The notes: generated from the letters alone by a model not told the origin. A stretch of 64,000 nt of DNA from Pseudodesulfovibrio tunisiensis (GCF_022809775.1 NZ_CP094380.1:2331501-2395500); one strand, 5' to 3'. Numbered from the stretch's first letter, positions 54,035 through 63,104 are shown. Made by a program: numbers and translations.

Positions 54035-54568
54035 CTACAGGCTTTCCGTGGACAGTTCGTACACGCCGTCCAGTTCGCGGTAACGCTCCGCGTAGTCCAG
54101 TCCATAGCCGACGATGAAGCCCTTGTTGAGCTTGAAACCGGCGAAGTCAACCGTAATGCCGACTTCGCGCCGTTCATGTTTATCAATAAACGCGCAAATT
54201 TTCAAACTCTTCGGATTTCTCCGCTTGAGCACGTGCACCAGAAAGTCCATGGAGTGGCCCGTGTCCACGATATCCTCGATGATGAGCACGTCCTTGCCCT
54301 CCACCGGAATCTCCATGTCCTTGGAAAAAACGATGTCCTCGCTGCGGGAGGAAGCGTTGCCATAACTGGCCAGCCGGACGAAATCAACCTCTATGTCCTT
54401 GTCGATCCTGCGAATGATATCGGAAAAAAACAGAAACGCGCCCTTGAGCACGCACACGCAGACCAGAGGACCGTCGCCCTCGTAGCTGGCCGCGATTTCC
54501 CGGCCCAGAACGTCGAGCCGTTCCCGGATTTCCTCGGCCGTGATGAAAGGAGTCAGTTTATGCGCCAT
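54035..54568 (-). CDS. hpt: Hypoxanthine phosphoribosyltransferase
   Basis: A purine salvage enzyme converting hypoxanthine and guanine with PRPP to IMP and GMP. The 177-residue protein has the PRPP-binding motif VLIIEDIVDTGHSM (near 104-117), an N-terminal VCVLKGAFLFFSD loop and a C-terminal FIVGYGLDYAERYR, all standard for Hpt. CAGGAATC precedes the ATG. It follows the acetyltransferase gene with an 18-base gap. Confidence 0.95.
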   Translation of the reverse strand: MAHKLTPFITAEEIRERLDVLGREIAASYEGDGPLVCVCVLKGAFLFFSDIIRRIDKDIEVDFVRLASYGNASSRSEDIVFSKDMEIPVEGKDVLIIEDIVDTGHSMDFLVHVLKRRNPKSLKICAFIDKHERREVGITVDFAGFKLNKGFIVGYGLDYAERYRELDGVYELSTESL

Positions 54569-54586
54569 GATTCCTGCCGGTTTCGG

Positions 54587-55048
54587 TTACAGTTTCATGA
54601 TCATTGCAATTTCGTTGCAATGATCCGGAAAGCGGGGACAGTTCAGGCAATCCGCCCAGATCTTCTGATTCAGCTTGTCCTTGTCCCCCTCGGCAAAACC
54701 CAGATGCGCAAAAAACGCGGGCTTGTCCGTCAGGGTATACACCGTGAATGTGCCCAGAGTCACGGCCTCGCTCAGGCAGGCGTCCACAAGGTCGCGGCCG
54801 TAGCCCTTTCCGCGCATGGCCGGGTCCACCACGAGGGACCGCACCTCGGCAAGGTTGTCCCATATGAGATTCAGGGCGCAGCACCCCACGACCCGGTTCT
54901 CTTCCGCCACAACAAAAAAATCCCGCAGATGGGAATACAGCTGGCTCTTGGAGCGGGGCAGAACCAGCCCGTCGTGCTCGTGCACGTTCATGAGCAGGCC
55001 GTGAATCCTGTCCACGTCCCGGATAGTCGCCTTGCGTATGTCGCCCAT
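54587..55048 (-). CDS. GNAT acetyltransferase, short ArgA-like (putative N-acetylglutamate synthase)
   Basis: 153 residues, one GNAT domain. It shows LPRSKSQLYSHLRDFFVVAEENRVVGCCALNLIWDNLAEVRSL in pieces, the acetyl-CoA loop MRGKGYGRDLV (near 79-89) and the C-terminal KIWADCLNCPRFPDHCNE. These segments match the short stand-alone N-acetylglutamate synthases used for arginine biosynthesis. The Cys-rich end (C-x-x-C-P-x-F-x-x-x-C) is characteristic. Its ATG lies two bases after the tlpA-like stop. The substrate is inferred. Confidence 0.82.
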   Translation of the reverse strand: MGDIRKATIRDVDRIHGLLMNVHEHDGLVLPRSKSQLYSHLRDFFVVAEENRVVGCCALNLIWDNLAEVRSLVVDPAMRGKGYGRDLVDACLSEAVTLGTFTVYTLTDKPAFFAHLGFAEGDKDKLNQKIWADCLNCPRFPDHCNEIAMIMKL

Positions 55049-55049
55049 G

Positions 55050-55544
55050 TCAGTTTCCTGCTATCTGATCGGCCAGCTTCCGCAGCATTCCCAGAGGGAA
55101 GGCTCCGGGCCGGGAGAACACGACCTTGCCGTCCCGGTCAAAGGCCACGAGTTTGGGAATGGCCTGCACTTCGTAGGCCCTGGCCAGCTCGCCGTCACCC
55201 CAATAGGTCGGCAGAGCGGGCTTTTTCCCGGCATAGAATTTTTCCAGAGCCTCGCGCTTCTCGTCCAGGGACACGGTCAGAATGGAAATGTCGTCCCCGC
55301 GTTCGGCCAGAAGTTTTTCCAGTTCCGGAAGCTGCTGCTTGCAGGCCGGGCACCATGTGGTCCAGAACACCACGATGGCGGGCTTTCCCTGGGAATCGGC
55401 CAGAAGCGTGTTCATTTCGGCCACGCCCATGTGCGGAAAATCCTCGGTCGCGGCGGTTTCGGCACCATTGCCGGAACACGCCCCGATCACGGTCAGGGCA
55501 AAGGCGAGAGTCAGGACAGCGGCCATCCGCCTGAATTGCGTCAT
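55050..55544 (-). CDS. TlpA/ResA-like thioredoxin-fold lipoprotein
   Basis: 164 residues. Lipoprotein signal ending VIGAC (Cys23), then a thioredoxin fold with the active site WCPAC in VFWTTWCPACKQQLPELE (near 61-78) and a cis-Pro in AIPKLVAFDRDG. It probably acts in the periplasm as a thiol-disulfide reductant, for example in cytochrome c maturation or copper and heme handling. First gene of the tlpA-GNAT-hpt-DUF3426 run. No ccm genes are nearby. Confidence 0.88.
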   Translation of the reverse strand: MTQFRRMAAVLTLAFALTVIGACSGNGAETAATEDFPHMGVAEMNTLLADSQGKPAIVVFWTTWCPACKQQLPELEKLLAERGDDISILTVSLDEKREALEKFYAGKKPALPTYWGDGELARAYEVQAIPKLVAFDRDGKVVFSRPGAFPLGMLRKLADQIAGN

Positions 55545-55598
55545 GAGGTCACCTCGTTGTTTGGTCCATGCAGTGTAGCAAACTCCGTTGCCGAATCA

Positions 55599-55634
55599 AA
55601 GCGCGGACCCGGCGGGTTTTCCACCGGGTCCGCG
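55599..55634 (-). terminator. Terminator of metH
   Basis: A perfect 11-bp stem CGCGGACCCGG / CCGGGTCCGCG with an 11-base loop, 20 bases past the metH stop. A short CTTTG follows on the minus strand. Confidence 0.75.
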
Positions 55635-55654
55635 TTCGGGTATCCCGAGTCGGG

Positions 55655-58072
55655 CTATTGCGTCAACCTTTGTGCGAGCTTGACGGCCTGAACCGCGTCC
55701 GTGCTCCAGCCGTCCGCGCCGATGGCATTGCAGAATTTTTCCGTGACCACGGCCCCGCCGATGATCACCTTGCAGTCCATGTTGCGCTCCCTGAGCAGGT
55801 TCACCGTGTCCTCCATGCGCACCATGGTGGTGGTCATGAGCGCGGACAGGCCGATGACCGAGGCCTTGTGCTCGGCCGCGGCATCCACGATGCGGCCCGC
55901 AGGCACGTCCTTGCCCAGATCCACGACCTCGAAGCCCTGATTCCGGAGCATCAGGCAGACGATGTTCTTGCCGATGTCGTGGATGTCTCCCTCCACCGTG
56001 GCCATGATCACCACGGGCTTGACGCCCTCGCCCCCGGCTTCCTCCAGCAGAGGCTGAAGCCGGGCGAACGCGGTCTGCATGGTTTCGGCGGACCGAAGCA
56101 GCTGGGGCAGAAAGTATTCCTTGCGCTCGTACCTGTCGCCCACCTCCAGAATGCCGGGGATGAGCAGTTCGTTCACGATATGCAGGGCGGACGTGCCATT
56201 GTCCAGCTCGACTTCCACCAGAGACACGATGTTGTTCCTGTCGCCCTTGATCACGGCAGCCTTGACCGGCGAGCCTTCCGCACCGCCACCGGCCTGATCC
56301 GCGCCCCGGCCCGGAGCGGCAGCCCCGCCCGCGCCCGGTTTCCAGTCCGCATAGGCCGCAATGAACTTCTCGGCCTGCGCATCGCGGTTCAGGAGCACCT
56401 CCACGGAATGCAGGGTCTCCTGAATACGCGCGGAATTCGGATTGGCAATGAACGAGCACAGGCCCGAGCCCATGGCCAGAGCCAGAAAGTTGCTGTTGAG
56501 CAGTTCGCGCGCGGGCAGGCCGAAGGAAATGTTGGACAGCCCGATGGTGGTAGGCAGGTTCCATGCGTCGCGGCAATGGCGCATGACCTCCAGACTGTGA
56601 CGCGCGGCCTCGGGCTTGGACGACACGGTCAGGGCCAGCGCATCCACCATGATCAGTCGCCGGGGAATGCCCATGTCCTCGGCCTGACGCAGCAATCCCT
56701 CGATCACTTCGAGCCGTTCCGCCGCCGTGACCGGAAGCTTCCTGCCCACGATGGGCAGCAGGATGAAGGGCGCACCGAACAGCTTGCACAGGGGGCCGAG
56801 CTCTTCCATGCGACCGGGTTCGCCGCTGATGGAATTGACCAGAGGCGAGCCAGGATAGTTCCACAGCGCGGCCTCGACAGCCGCAATGTTGGTGGAGTCG
56901 AGGGACAGGGGCGCAGTGAACTGACCAACCAGCGCCTTGACCAGATCGGGCAGCAGCACGGTCTCGTCCACCAGAGGCGCGCCCACATTCACGTCCAGAA
57001 CCGGGGAACCGAGTTCGCTCTGTTCCGAGGCAAACCGGAGCGCCTCGGTGAACACGCCCTCCTGCAATTCCGCAGTAAGCTGCTTCTTGCCCGTGGGATT
57101 GATGCGCTCGCCGATGATCACGCCGCGATGGTTGAACCCCACGGGCACGCTCACGGCCCGGGACGTAAGCACGAGCTGGGCATCGTCGGTCCTTTCCGGA
57201 CGCTGCCACGGCCGGTCGCCCACCGCGCTTCTCAGGGCGCGGATGTGGTCCGGGGTGGTGCCGCAGCATCCGCCGATGAACTTGGCGCTGTGATCCAGAA
57301 ATTTCACGGCCTGCGCCACGAACGGGTCAGGCGCGAGCCGAAACACGGTATTGCCCTCGTCATCCAGTTCGGGCAGACCTGCGTTGGCCTCGGCAAACAT
57401 GGGAATTTCCAGCCGCGATTCCCACGCCTTGAGGGTCTCCACCATCTGTTCGGGGCCGGCCGAACAATTGGTGCCCACCATGTCCACGCCCATGTTCTGC
57501 ATGGTGTCCACGAAAGTGAGCGGCGAGGTGCCGGTCAGGCTGGCCGTGCTCTCGAAGGTCATGGAAATGCCCACGGGCAGATCGCACACCCGGCGCGCAG
57601 CCACCACAACGGCCTTGGCCTCGGCCAGATCGAAATGCGTCTCGCCCAGAATCAGGTCCGCACCACCCGCGACCAGCCCCCTGATCTGTTCCTCGAAGAT
57701 TTCGACCAGCTCCCGGAAGGTCAGGGGCCCGAGCGGCTCCACGAACAGGCCGGTGGGGCCGACCGAACCGGCCACGAATGCGTTGTCGCCCACAACTTCC
57801 CGGGCAATGGAGGTCATGCGGCGGTTCAGGTCGAACACGTCCACCTCGGCGGGCAGCTTGGGCCGCGTGCCGCCAAAGGTGTTGGTGGTCATGATGTCCG
57901 CGCCCGCCTCGAAATAGTCGCGGTGCACGGAGCGCACCACATCCGGCTCCTCCAGTCCCCACATCTCCGGGGAAACGCCCGCAGGCATGCCGCGTCCCTG
58001 AAGCAGGGCACCGAATCCGCCGTCGAAAAAGTATATTTTCCGGTCGTTCAGTATGGCTCGAAAATCAGGCAC
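55655..58072 (-). CDS. metH: Cobalamin-dependent methionine synthase without the reactivation domain
   Basis: Methylates homocysteine using methylcobalamin and methyltetrahydrofolate. The 805-residue protein has the homocysteine/zinc domain (Cys sites in GTNCSAGPEQ and GGCCGTTPDH), a pterin-binding domain (from about 320, ERINPTGKK), a Gly/Ala/Pro-rich linker near 590-620, then B12 cap and binding domains with the heme-like base-off motif GDIHDIGKNI. The C-terminal SAM-dependent reactivation domain of E. coli MetH is missing. The start is GTG at 58072, preceded by GGGAGGGAGGATTTC. Upstream in-frame ATGs lie in the promoter. Confidence 0.94.
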   Translation of the reverse strand: MPDFRAILNDRKIYFFDGGFGALLQGRGMPAGVSPEMWGLEEPDVVRSVHRDYFEAGADIMTTNTFGGTRPKLPAEVDVFDLNRRMTSIAREVVGDNAFVAGSVGPTGLFVEPLGPLTFRELVEIFEEQIRGLVAGGADLILGETHFDLAEAKAVVVAARRVCDLPVGISMTFESTASLTGTSPLTFVDTMQNMGVDMVGTNCSAGPEQMVETLKAWESRLEIPMFAEANAGLPELDDEGNTVFRLAPDPFVAQAVKFLDHSAKFIGGCCGTTPDHIRALRSAVGDRPWQRPERTDDAQLVLTSRAVSVPVGFNHRGVIIGERINPTGKKQLTAELQEGVFTEALRFASEQSELGSPVLDVNVGAPLVDETVLLPDLVKALVGQFTAPLSLDSTNIAAVEAALWNYPGSPLVNSISGEPGRMEELGPLCKLFGAPFILLPIVGRKLPVTAAERLEVIEGLLRQAEDMGIPRRLIMVDALALTVSSKPEAARHSLEVMRHCRDAWNLPTTIGLSNISFGLPARELLNSNFLALAMGSGLCSFIANPNSARIQETLHSVEVLLNRDAQAEKFIAAYADWKPGAGGAAAPGRGADQAGGGAEGSPVKAAVIKGDRNNIVSLVEVELDNGTSALHIVNELLIPGILEVGDRYERKEYFLPQLLRSAETMQTAFARLQPLLEEAGGEGVKPVVIMATVEGDIHDIGKNIVCLMLRNQGFEVVDLGKDVPAGRIVDAAAEHKASVIGLSALMTTTMVRMEDTVNLLRERNMDCKVIIGGAVVTEKFCNAIGADGWSTDAVQAVKLAQRLTQ

Positions 58073-58458
58073 GAAATCCTCCCTCCCAGGTCGGTCCGGG
58101 CTGTACCGGAAGACCGCTATTGATATATCAAGATATTCGCATATAGCTTGAGGACGAAGAAAAAGCAAGATATTGATACCGAGGTTTTTCCGATGCATCC
58201 TTGCGCTTCCCTCTTGTTTGCGGGTACTGAAAAACATTGAAAAGAACAAACAAAAACTATACCCTCCCCTTTTGCTTCAATAATATGAATTGAACGGGAA
58301 CTGTGACACGCTGAAGAAAAAGCGCGGCCCCTCGTTTGAAAACACAAAAAAGCCAGGCCGTTGAAAGACCGCATTCCGACGGTATTCCCCGCGTGGAGAC
58401 GATTCCGCGGGAAAACGCGATTCCATGCGGTCGCGGCGCGCCTGCTCCGATAAACCCG
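58073..58458. promoter_or_regulatory. Divergent regulatory region between metH and rpoH
   Basis: 386 bases. On the metH side a promoter TTGCTT, 17 bases, TATATG lies between about 58170 and 58142 (minus strand). An AT-rich palindrome (58120-58131) lies just downstream, and a related half-site ATATTGATA lies just upstream. The rpoH side is AT-rich but no heat-shock or housekeeping promoter was convincing. No SAM, SAH or cobalamin riboswitch was recognised. Confidence 0.55.
58120..58131. promoter_or_regulatory. Candidate SahR-type operator at the metH promoter
   Basis: TTGATATATCAA is a perfect 12-bp palindrome just downstream of the predicted -10 (TATATG), about 50 bases before the GTG start. 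Position and AT-rich symmetry fit a SAH-responsive ArsR-family repressor (SahR), known to control methionine-cycle genes in Desulfovibrionales. The exact consensus was not checked. Confidence 0.45.
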
Positions 58459-59505
58459 ATGACTTCCACAAAAGACATACTTGTTGAAACCGACGATTCC
58501 CCCGAAGTCGAATCCGACGACATCGTGGACATTGGCGACGGCGAAATCACGGACACCCATGCGGTGCCGATCAATCCTCCGGCCAAGGCCGAAAAAAAGG
58601 ACGACTGGCTTCCGGCTCCGACCCGCTCCTCCTCCCGGGAGGTCGGGGTGCGCGACCCCTTGCAGATGTATCTCAAGGAGATCGCACGCTTTCCCATGCT
58701 GGCCCCGGAAGAGGAATACGCCCTGGCCAAGCGCGTGCAGGAGGCCAATGATCAGGACGCGGCCTTCCGGATCGTGTCATCGCACCTCAGGCTGGTGGTC
58801 AAGATCGCCATGGATTTCCAGCGCCGCTGGATGCAGAACGTGCTGGACCTGATTCAGGAAGGCAACGTGGGCCTGATGAAGGCCGTGACCAAATTCGACC
58901 CGGACAAGGGCATCAAGTTCTCGTACTATGCCGCGTTCTGGGTCAAGGCGTACATCCTGAAGTACATCATGGACAACTGGCGCATGGTCAAGATCGGCAC
59001 CACCCAGACCCAGCGCAAGCTGTTCTACAACCTGAACAAGGAGCGCCAGCGGCTCCAGACCCTGGGCTTCGATCCCACCACAGAGGTGCTCTCCGAGAAC
59101 CTCAACGTGAGCGAGGCCGACATCGAGGAAATGGACCTGCGTCTGTCCCGAAACGATCTGTCCCTGAACACGCCTCTGGGCGAGGATTCGGACGCAACGC
59201 GCATGGACTTCCTGCCCTCCCTCGGACCGGGCGTGGAGGAGTCCATTGCCAACGACCAGCTCCTCGAGCTGCTCATGGACAACATCAAGGCCGTGAAGCC
59301 GAAGCTCAATGACAAGGAACTGGCCATCCTCGAGGAACGCCTGCTGTCGGACGACCCGGTCACGCTCCGGGAAATCGGCGAACGATTCGGCGTGACCCGG
59401 GAGCGCGTGCGCCAGATCGAGGCGCGGCTGCTGGCAAAAATCCGCGAACATCTCGCGGAATCGGTCAAGGACTTTTCCAGAGACTGGATACTGGAGCAGG
59501 ATTAG
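58459..59505 (+). CDS. rpoH: RpoH-like sigma-70 family factor (sigma-32 type)
   Basis: Directs RNA polymerase to heat-shock-type promoters. 348 residues from the ATG at 58459. Region 2 (DPLQMYLKEIARFPMLAPEEE to ASYYAAFWVKAYILKYI, shortened here), the RpoH box TQTQRKLFYNLNKERQRL near 190, and region 4 with helix-turn-helix TLREIGERFGVTRERVRQIEA. An acidic N-terminal extension (about 1-60) replaces sigma region 1.1. The start has no clear ribosome site. A GTG at about 58393 is possible. Divergent from metH, the same pairing as in D. vulgaris. Confidence 0.88.
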   Translation: MTSTKDILVETDDSPEVESDDIVDIGDGEITDTHAVPINPPAKAEKKDDWLPAPTRSSSREVGVRDPLQMYLKEIARFPMLAPEEEYALAKRVQEANDQDAAFRIVSSHLRLVVKIAMDFQRRWMQNVLDLIQEGNVGLMKAVTKFDPDKGIKFSYYAAFWVKAYILKYIMDNWRMVKIGTTQTQRKLFYNLNKERQRLQTLGFDPTTEVLSENLNVSEADIEEMDLRLSRNDLSLNTPLGEDSDATRMDFLPSLGPGVEESIANDQLLELLMDNIKAVKPKLNDKELAILEERLLSDDPVTLREIGERFGVTRERVRQIEARLLAKIREHLAESVKDFSRDWILEQD

Positions 59506-59720
59506 ACCGCCTGTTGGAAAAACGGAAAAGGCAGACTGTTCGAAAAGGGCGAAAGGCAGGGCACCGGAAGAGTTCAAGCCCGGAGCGCACAGGCAGTGCG
59601 CAGGGGGAGACTTTTCAGGACGTCGCAACACATTGCGGTTTTCACCAGTCTGCCGGGCAGCCCGGCAGCACGACGGCTCATTGCCGCGCGGTCGGACAGG
59701 CCACAACCAGGAAAGGACGC

Positions 59721-61460
59721 ATGCAACAAAACCAAGGCAATTCTCTGCACCGCACGCTCGCGGCCGGACTTCTCCTTCTCGCGGCCCTGACCCTTTCGGC
59801 CTGTGCCGGAAAACAGACCGCGCCCCCGGCGCCGCCCCAGCCCATGAGCGAACAGGCCTCGGTCACATACAACTACCTGCTCTATCAGGAACTGGCGCAG
59901 GAGCTGCAACGTCAGGCCGGTTCCGGCGCATCCAGGGCCGAGATCGGAGCCCTGCGCGAACAGGCCCGTCAGGCTCTGGATCAGGTCCTGAATGCGGCCC
60001 CGACCCCGGAGCTGTATCTGGAAAAGGCCGCCCTGCTCTGGAACGACGAGGGCGCGGCAGGCTCCCGCGAGGCGTTGCGGCAGGGGCTGGACCGCTTCCC
60101 GGACAATCGGATGCTCACCGTGTATCTGGCCAATTCCTATCTGATGGAACGCCGCGTGGACGATGCCGTGGCCATCATGGAATCCTATCTTTCCGACCGA
60201 CCCGGGGATCACGCGGCCCGGGAGCAGCTCGGACAGATGCTCCTTGACGCGGGCCGTCCGGCTCAGGCGCTGGACGAACTCAAGAAGGTGCCGTCCGCGG
60301 ACCGCTCCCCGGACGGGCTGTACGTCATGGGCCGGGCGCAGGCCATGCTGGGCATGGGCAAGCAGGCCGTGGCCAATCTCAAGCGCGCGGTCAAGGCCGA
60401 CCCGGAATTCACCGAGGCCATGGCCGAACTCGCCTACCAGTACGAAATCATGAAGGACTACGTGCTGGCCGAGGAAACCTATGTCCGCATTCTGGAGCAG
60501 GAGCCGGACCATCCTCAGGTGCGGCTGCGGCTCATCAACCTGAACCTCAAGCTGAACAACATCGCCAAGGCGCTGGACACGGCCCTGTCCGGCCCGCCCA
60601 CCAAGAGCTTCATTCTTGATTCGGTGCTCGTGTTCATCAACGACGGGTTCTATGCACAGGCCTCCACGGTTCTGGACAGGCTCGCCACGGGCAGCGATAT
60701 TCCGGCGGAATACCATTTCTACAAGGCGGTCATTGCCAACGAAGGGGAAAACGATCCGGCCAAGGCCCTCAGGAATCTGGACAAGGTGCACGAGGACGAC
60801 CGCTTCTACCCCCATGCCCTGCGCTTCCGCGCCCAGCTTCTCAACGCCATGGGCGAATATGACAAGGCTCTGGCCGAGGCGCGCAAGGGCAAGCGCCTGT
60901 TCCCGGACGGTCCGGAATTCTTCATTCTGGAATCCGCGATCCAGTCCGGCAACAACCGCATCGGGGAAGCCATGGCTGTGCTGCGCGACGGCGCGGCCAA
61001 GCTGGGCGAGACCCCGGAGATCATGTACGAGCTGGCCCTGCTGCTGGATCGCACCGGCGACCGCAAGGCCAGCCTCGAAGTCATGGAAAAGGTGCTCAAG
61101 AAGCACCCGGACAATGCCAACGCCCTGAACTACGTGGGCTACACCCTTGCCGAGGAAGGGCTTGATCTGGACCGAGCCCTCGTGCTGGTGGAAAACGCGT
61201 CCCGTCAGGAACCGGGCAACGGCTACATCATGGATTCCGTGGCATGGGTCCTGTTCAAGCGCGGCGAACATGCCAAGGCATGGCAGCGCATTCAGGAGGC
61301 CGTGGAACTGGAGGACAGGGACGCCACCATATGGGAACACTACGGCGACATTGCCAAGGCGGCCGGACACGCAAAGGCGGCTCGCAAGGGCTACCGCAAA
61401 TCCCTTGAACTCAAGACCGAGCATCCGGACCGGGTGCGCGGCAAGCTGAATTCCCTATGA
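59721..61460 (+). CDS. TPR-repeat lipoprotein
   Basis: 579 residues. Lipoprotein signal ending LTLSAC (Cys28), then a solenoid of about a dozen tetratricopeptide-like repeats up to the C-terminus (for example GRPAQALDELKKV, GMGKQAVANLKRAVKADPEF, GDRKASLEVMEKVLKKHPDN). It is probably attached to the inner face of the outer membrane, or to the periplasmic face, as a scaffold. GGAAAGGACGC precedes the ATG at 59721. It overlaps the next gene by ATGA. This gene, a LolB-like protein and a coiled-coil protein form a coupled trio. Confidence 0.88.
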   Translation: MQQNQGNSLHRTLAAGLLLLAALTLSACAGKQTAPPAPPQPMSEQASVTYNYLLYQELAQELQRQAGSGASRAEIGALREQARQALDQVLNAAPTPELYLEKAALLWNDEGAAGSREALRQGLDRFPDNRMLTVYLANSYLMERRVDDAVAIMESYLSDRPGDHAAREQLGQMLLDAGRPAQALDELKKVPSADRSPDGLYVMGRAQAMLGMGKQAVANLKRAVKADPEFTEAMAELAYQYEIMKDYVLAEETYVRILEQEPDHPQVRLRLINLNLKLNNIAKALDTALSGPPTKSFILDSVLVFINDGFYAQASTVLDRLATGSDIPAEYHFYKAVIANEGENDPAKALRNLDKVHEDDRFYPHALRFRAQLLNAMGEYDKALAEARKGKRLFPDGPEFFILESAIQSGNNRIGEAMAVLRDGAAKLGETPEIMYELALLLDRTGDRKASLEVMEKVLKKHPDNANALNYVGYTLAEEGLDLDRALVLVENASRQEPGNGYIMDSVAWVLFKRGEHAKAWQRIQEAVELEDRDATIWEHYGDIAKAAGHAKAARKGYRKSLELKTEHPDRVRGKLNSL

Positions 61461-62317
61461 CCATGAACGCAGGCATCCGCATACTCTCCCTGAGCCTGTG
61501 CCTGCTGGCCGCGGGCTGCGCGGTCAAGCGGATCGGTCCGCCCGATGCGGACAATCCGGGCCGGGCATGGAGCCTGTTCCGCACCCACTACTGCCAGCCA
61601 TCCGAGGCGCGCGGCCTGTCCGTGAACGCCAGCCTCTACTATACCCGCGTGGAACCGACCCGGCGCACCAACCGCACCGTGACGACCCTGTGGGGCGACC
61701 TTGACGGGCCCATGCGACTGGACGTGGCCGCGGGCATGGGCCGCATCCTTGCCCACCTGCGACAGGGACCGGACGGCCTGCTTGCCTACTACCCGGACTC
61801 GGAAATTGCGTACGTGCACATTGACCCGGTGCTCGGCGCCACGCGTCTGGGCATGCCCTTTCCCTTTTCCCTGACCCAGCTCGGCCGGGTGCTTGCCGGG
61901 GATTTTTCCGGGCTTGTCCCGGATGCGTTCCAACGTGCCGAAACCGTGCCCGACGGGTATGTTTTCGATGTGACGAACCGGAAAGTCCTGCGGGTTCACC
62001 TTGACAGGCAGGGTCGCCCCATGGTTTTGGAGGGCCGCACCTCCGGTACGGCCGGACAAGCCGAAACCTGGCGGCTGGAGGTCAACAAGTATGAGGAAGG
62101 CGATGCGTTTCCCCAGTTGCCGGGCCGACTTACCCTTATGCTCGACACCGGGGAAAAGGGCGTCCTGCGGATCAGATCGCGCGAGCTGCGCGATGCGTCC
62201 TGGCCGAAATCTGCCATGGAACTGATCCTGCCGGAAAACACCCAGGTCCGTCGGCTGGACGGGCTGCCCGAACCGGAAAACGGCGGAACCGCCCGCACTA
62301 TCGAGGAAACATCATGA
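61457..62317 (+). CDS. LolB/DUF4292-like lipoprotein
   Basis: 286 residues. Lipoprotein signal ending LLAAGC (Cys21). The mature part has the look of a LolB/LolA-like or DUF4292 beta-fold (LSVNASLYYTRVEPTRRTNRTVTTLWGD in pieces; LRLDVAAGMGRILAHL). It could take part in lipoprotein or glycolipid handling at the outer membrane. The assignment rests on fold-like pattern and on the neighbouring TPR lipoprotein, a common pairing. Start and stop overlap both neighbours through ATGA. Confidence 0.75.
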   Translation: MTMNAGIRILSLSLCLLAAGCAVKRIGPPDADNPGRAWSLFRTHYCQPSEARGLSVNASLYYTRVEPTRRTNRTVTTLWGDLDGPMRLDVAAGMGRILAHLRQGPDGLLAYYPDSEIAYVHIDPVLGATRLGMPFPFSLTQLGRVLAGDFSGLVPDAFQRAETVPDGYVFDVTNRKVLRVHLDRQGRPMVLEGRTSGTAGQAETWRLEVNKYEEGDAFPQLPGRLTLMLDTGEKGVLRIRSRELRDASWPKSAMELILPENTQVRRLDGLPEPENGGTARTIEETS

Positions 62318-62628
62318 CCCAAGAGCGCAAGGAATCCCTGCCCGAACTGTTTCTGCTCGGGCTCAGGACGTGGCTCGCAGAAATGAAATGGCTGTGCCGG
62401 AGCCTGGTCCGGCGCTTTGAAATCAGTCGCCTTGAAAAAGAGCTGGAACAGGAATATGCCCTTCTCGGGCGCATCGCCGAGGCTCCCAGAGGCAAGATGG
62501 AAGAAAAGGAAATGAGCCTGAAGCAGATCGAGTTCCTCAAGTCCGAGATCGAGACACTCGGGACCGAACTTGCCCGCGATCGGGAACAGCGCATGGCCAA
62601 GTTGCGCGAACAGGCCGAACGGGATTAG
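62314..62628 (+). CDS. Small coiled-coil protein
   Basis: 104 residues, highly charged, predicted helical throughout. Residues about 35-100 have heptad spacing (LEKELEQEYALLGRIAEA; LKQIEFLKSEIETLGTEL). No signal peptide, so probably cytoplasmic. No family recognised. The ATG overlaps the stop of the LolB-like gene by ATGA, and rpiB begins nine bases after its stop. Confidence 0.7.
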   Translation: MTQERKESLPELFLLGLRTWLAEMKWLCRSLVRRFEISRLEKELEQEYALLGRIAEAPRGKMEEKEMSLKQIEFLKSEIETLGTELARDREQRMAKLREQAERD

Positions 62629-62637
62629 GAGAAAAAA

Positions 62638-63078
62638 ATGGGCAAGACCATCATCATCGGCTCGGACCACGGCGGATTCAACCTCAAGCAGGCGTGCATC
62701 GCGGCCCTGAAGGACTGGGGCTTCGACGTCCGCGACATGGGACCGGACTGCACGGATTCCTGCGACTACCCGATTTTCGCGGCCAAGGTGGCCGAAGCGG
62801 TCAAGGCGGACCACGACCTGCTGGGCGTGCTCATCTGCGGCACGGGCCAGGGCATGTCCATGACCGCGAACCGCATGGGCGTGCGTGCGGCCCTGTGCAC
62901 GGACGAATTCACGGCCCGCATGGCGCGCGGCCACAATGACGCCCGCATCCTGTGCATGGGCGAGCGCGTGGTCGGGCAGGGCCTCGCTCTCGGCATTCTC
63001 AAGGCATTTCTGGAAACCGGATTCGAGGGCGATCGCCACAGACGGCGCATCGACCTCATCGACACGGTTGCCGAATAA
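62638..63078 (+). CDS. rpiB: Ribose-5-phosphate isomerase B
   Basis: Interconverts ribose 5-phosphate and ribulose 5-phosphate. The 146-residue protein has the RpiB signatures IGSDHGGFNLKQ (residues 7-18), LLGVLICGTGQGMSMTANR (near 60-78) and RAALCTDEFTARMARGHNDARIL. The Cys in ICGTGQG is the catalytic base position. TTAGGAGAAAAAA precedes the ATG. With the transketolase that follows, it forms a non-oxidative pentose-phosphate pair. Confidence 0.95.
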   Translation: MGKTIIIGSDHGGFNLKQACIAALKDWGFDVRDMGPDCTDSCDYPIFAAKVAEAVKADHDLLGVLICGTGQGMSMTANRMGVRAALCTDEFTARMARGHNDARILCMGERVVGQGLALGILKAFLETGFEGDRHRRRIDLIDTVAE

Positions 63079-63104
63079 AACCACTTTCAAAAGGGTCACA
63101 CAAA

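Noticed and set aside
52706..55534. A 942-codon plus-strand frame opposite DUF3426, hpt, GNAT and tlpA genes
   Set aside because: Low-complexity translation with no motif. The minus-strand genes are clear.
58073..58335. A SAM, SAH or cobalamin riboswitch in front of metH
   Set aside because: No B12-box-like or SAM-box-like conserved blocks were found. The AT palindromes fit a protein operator better.
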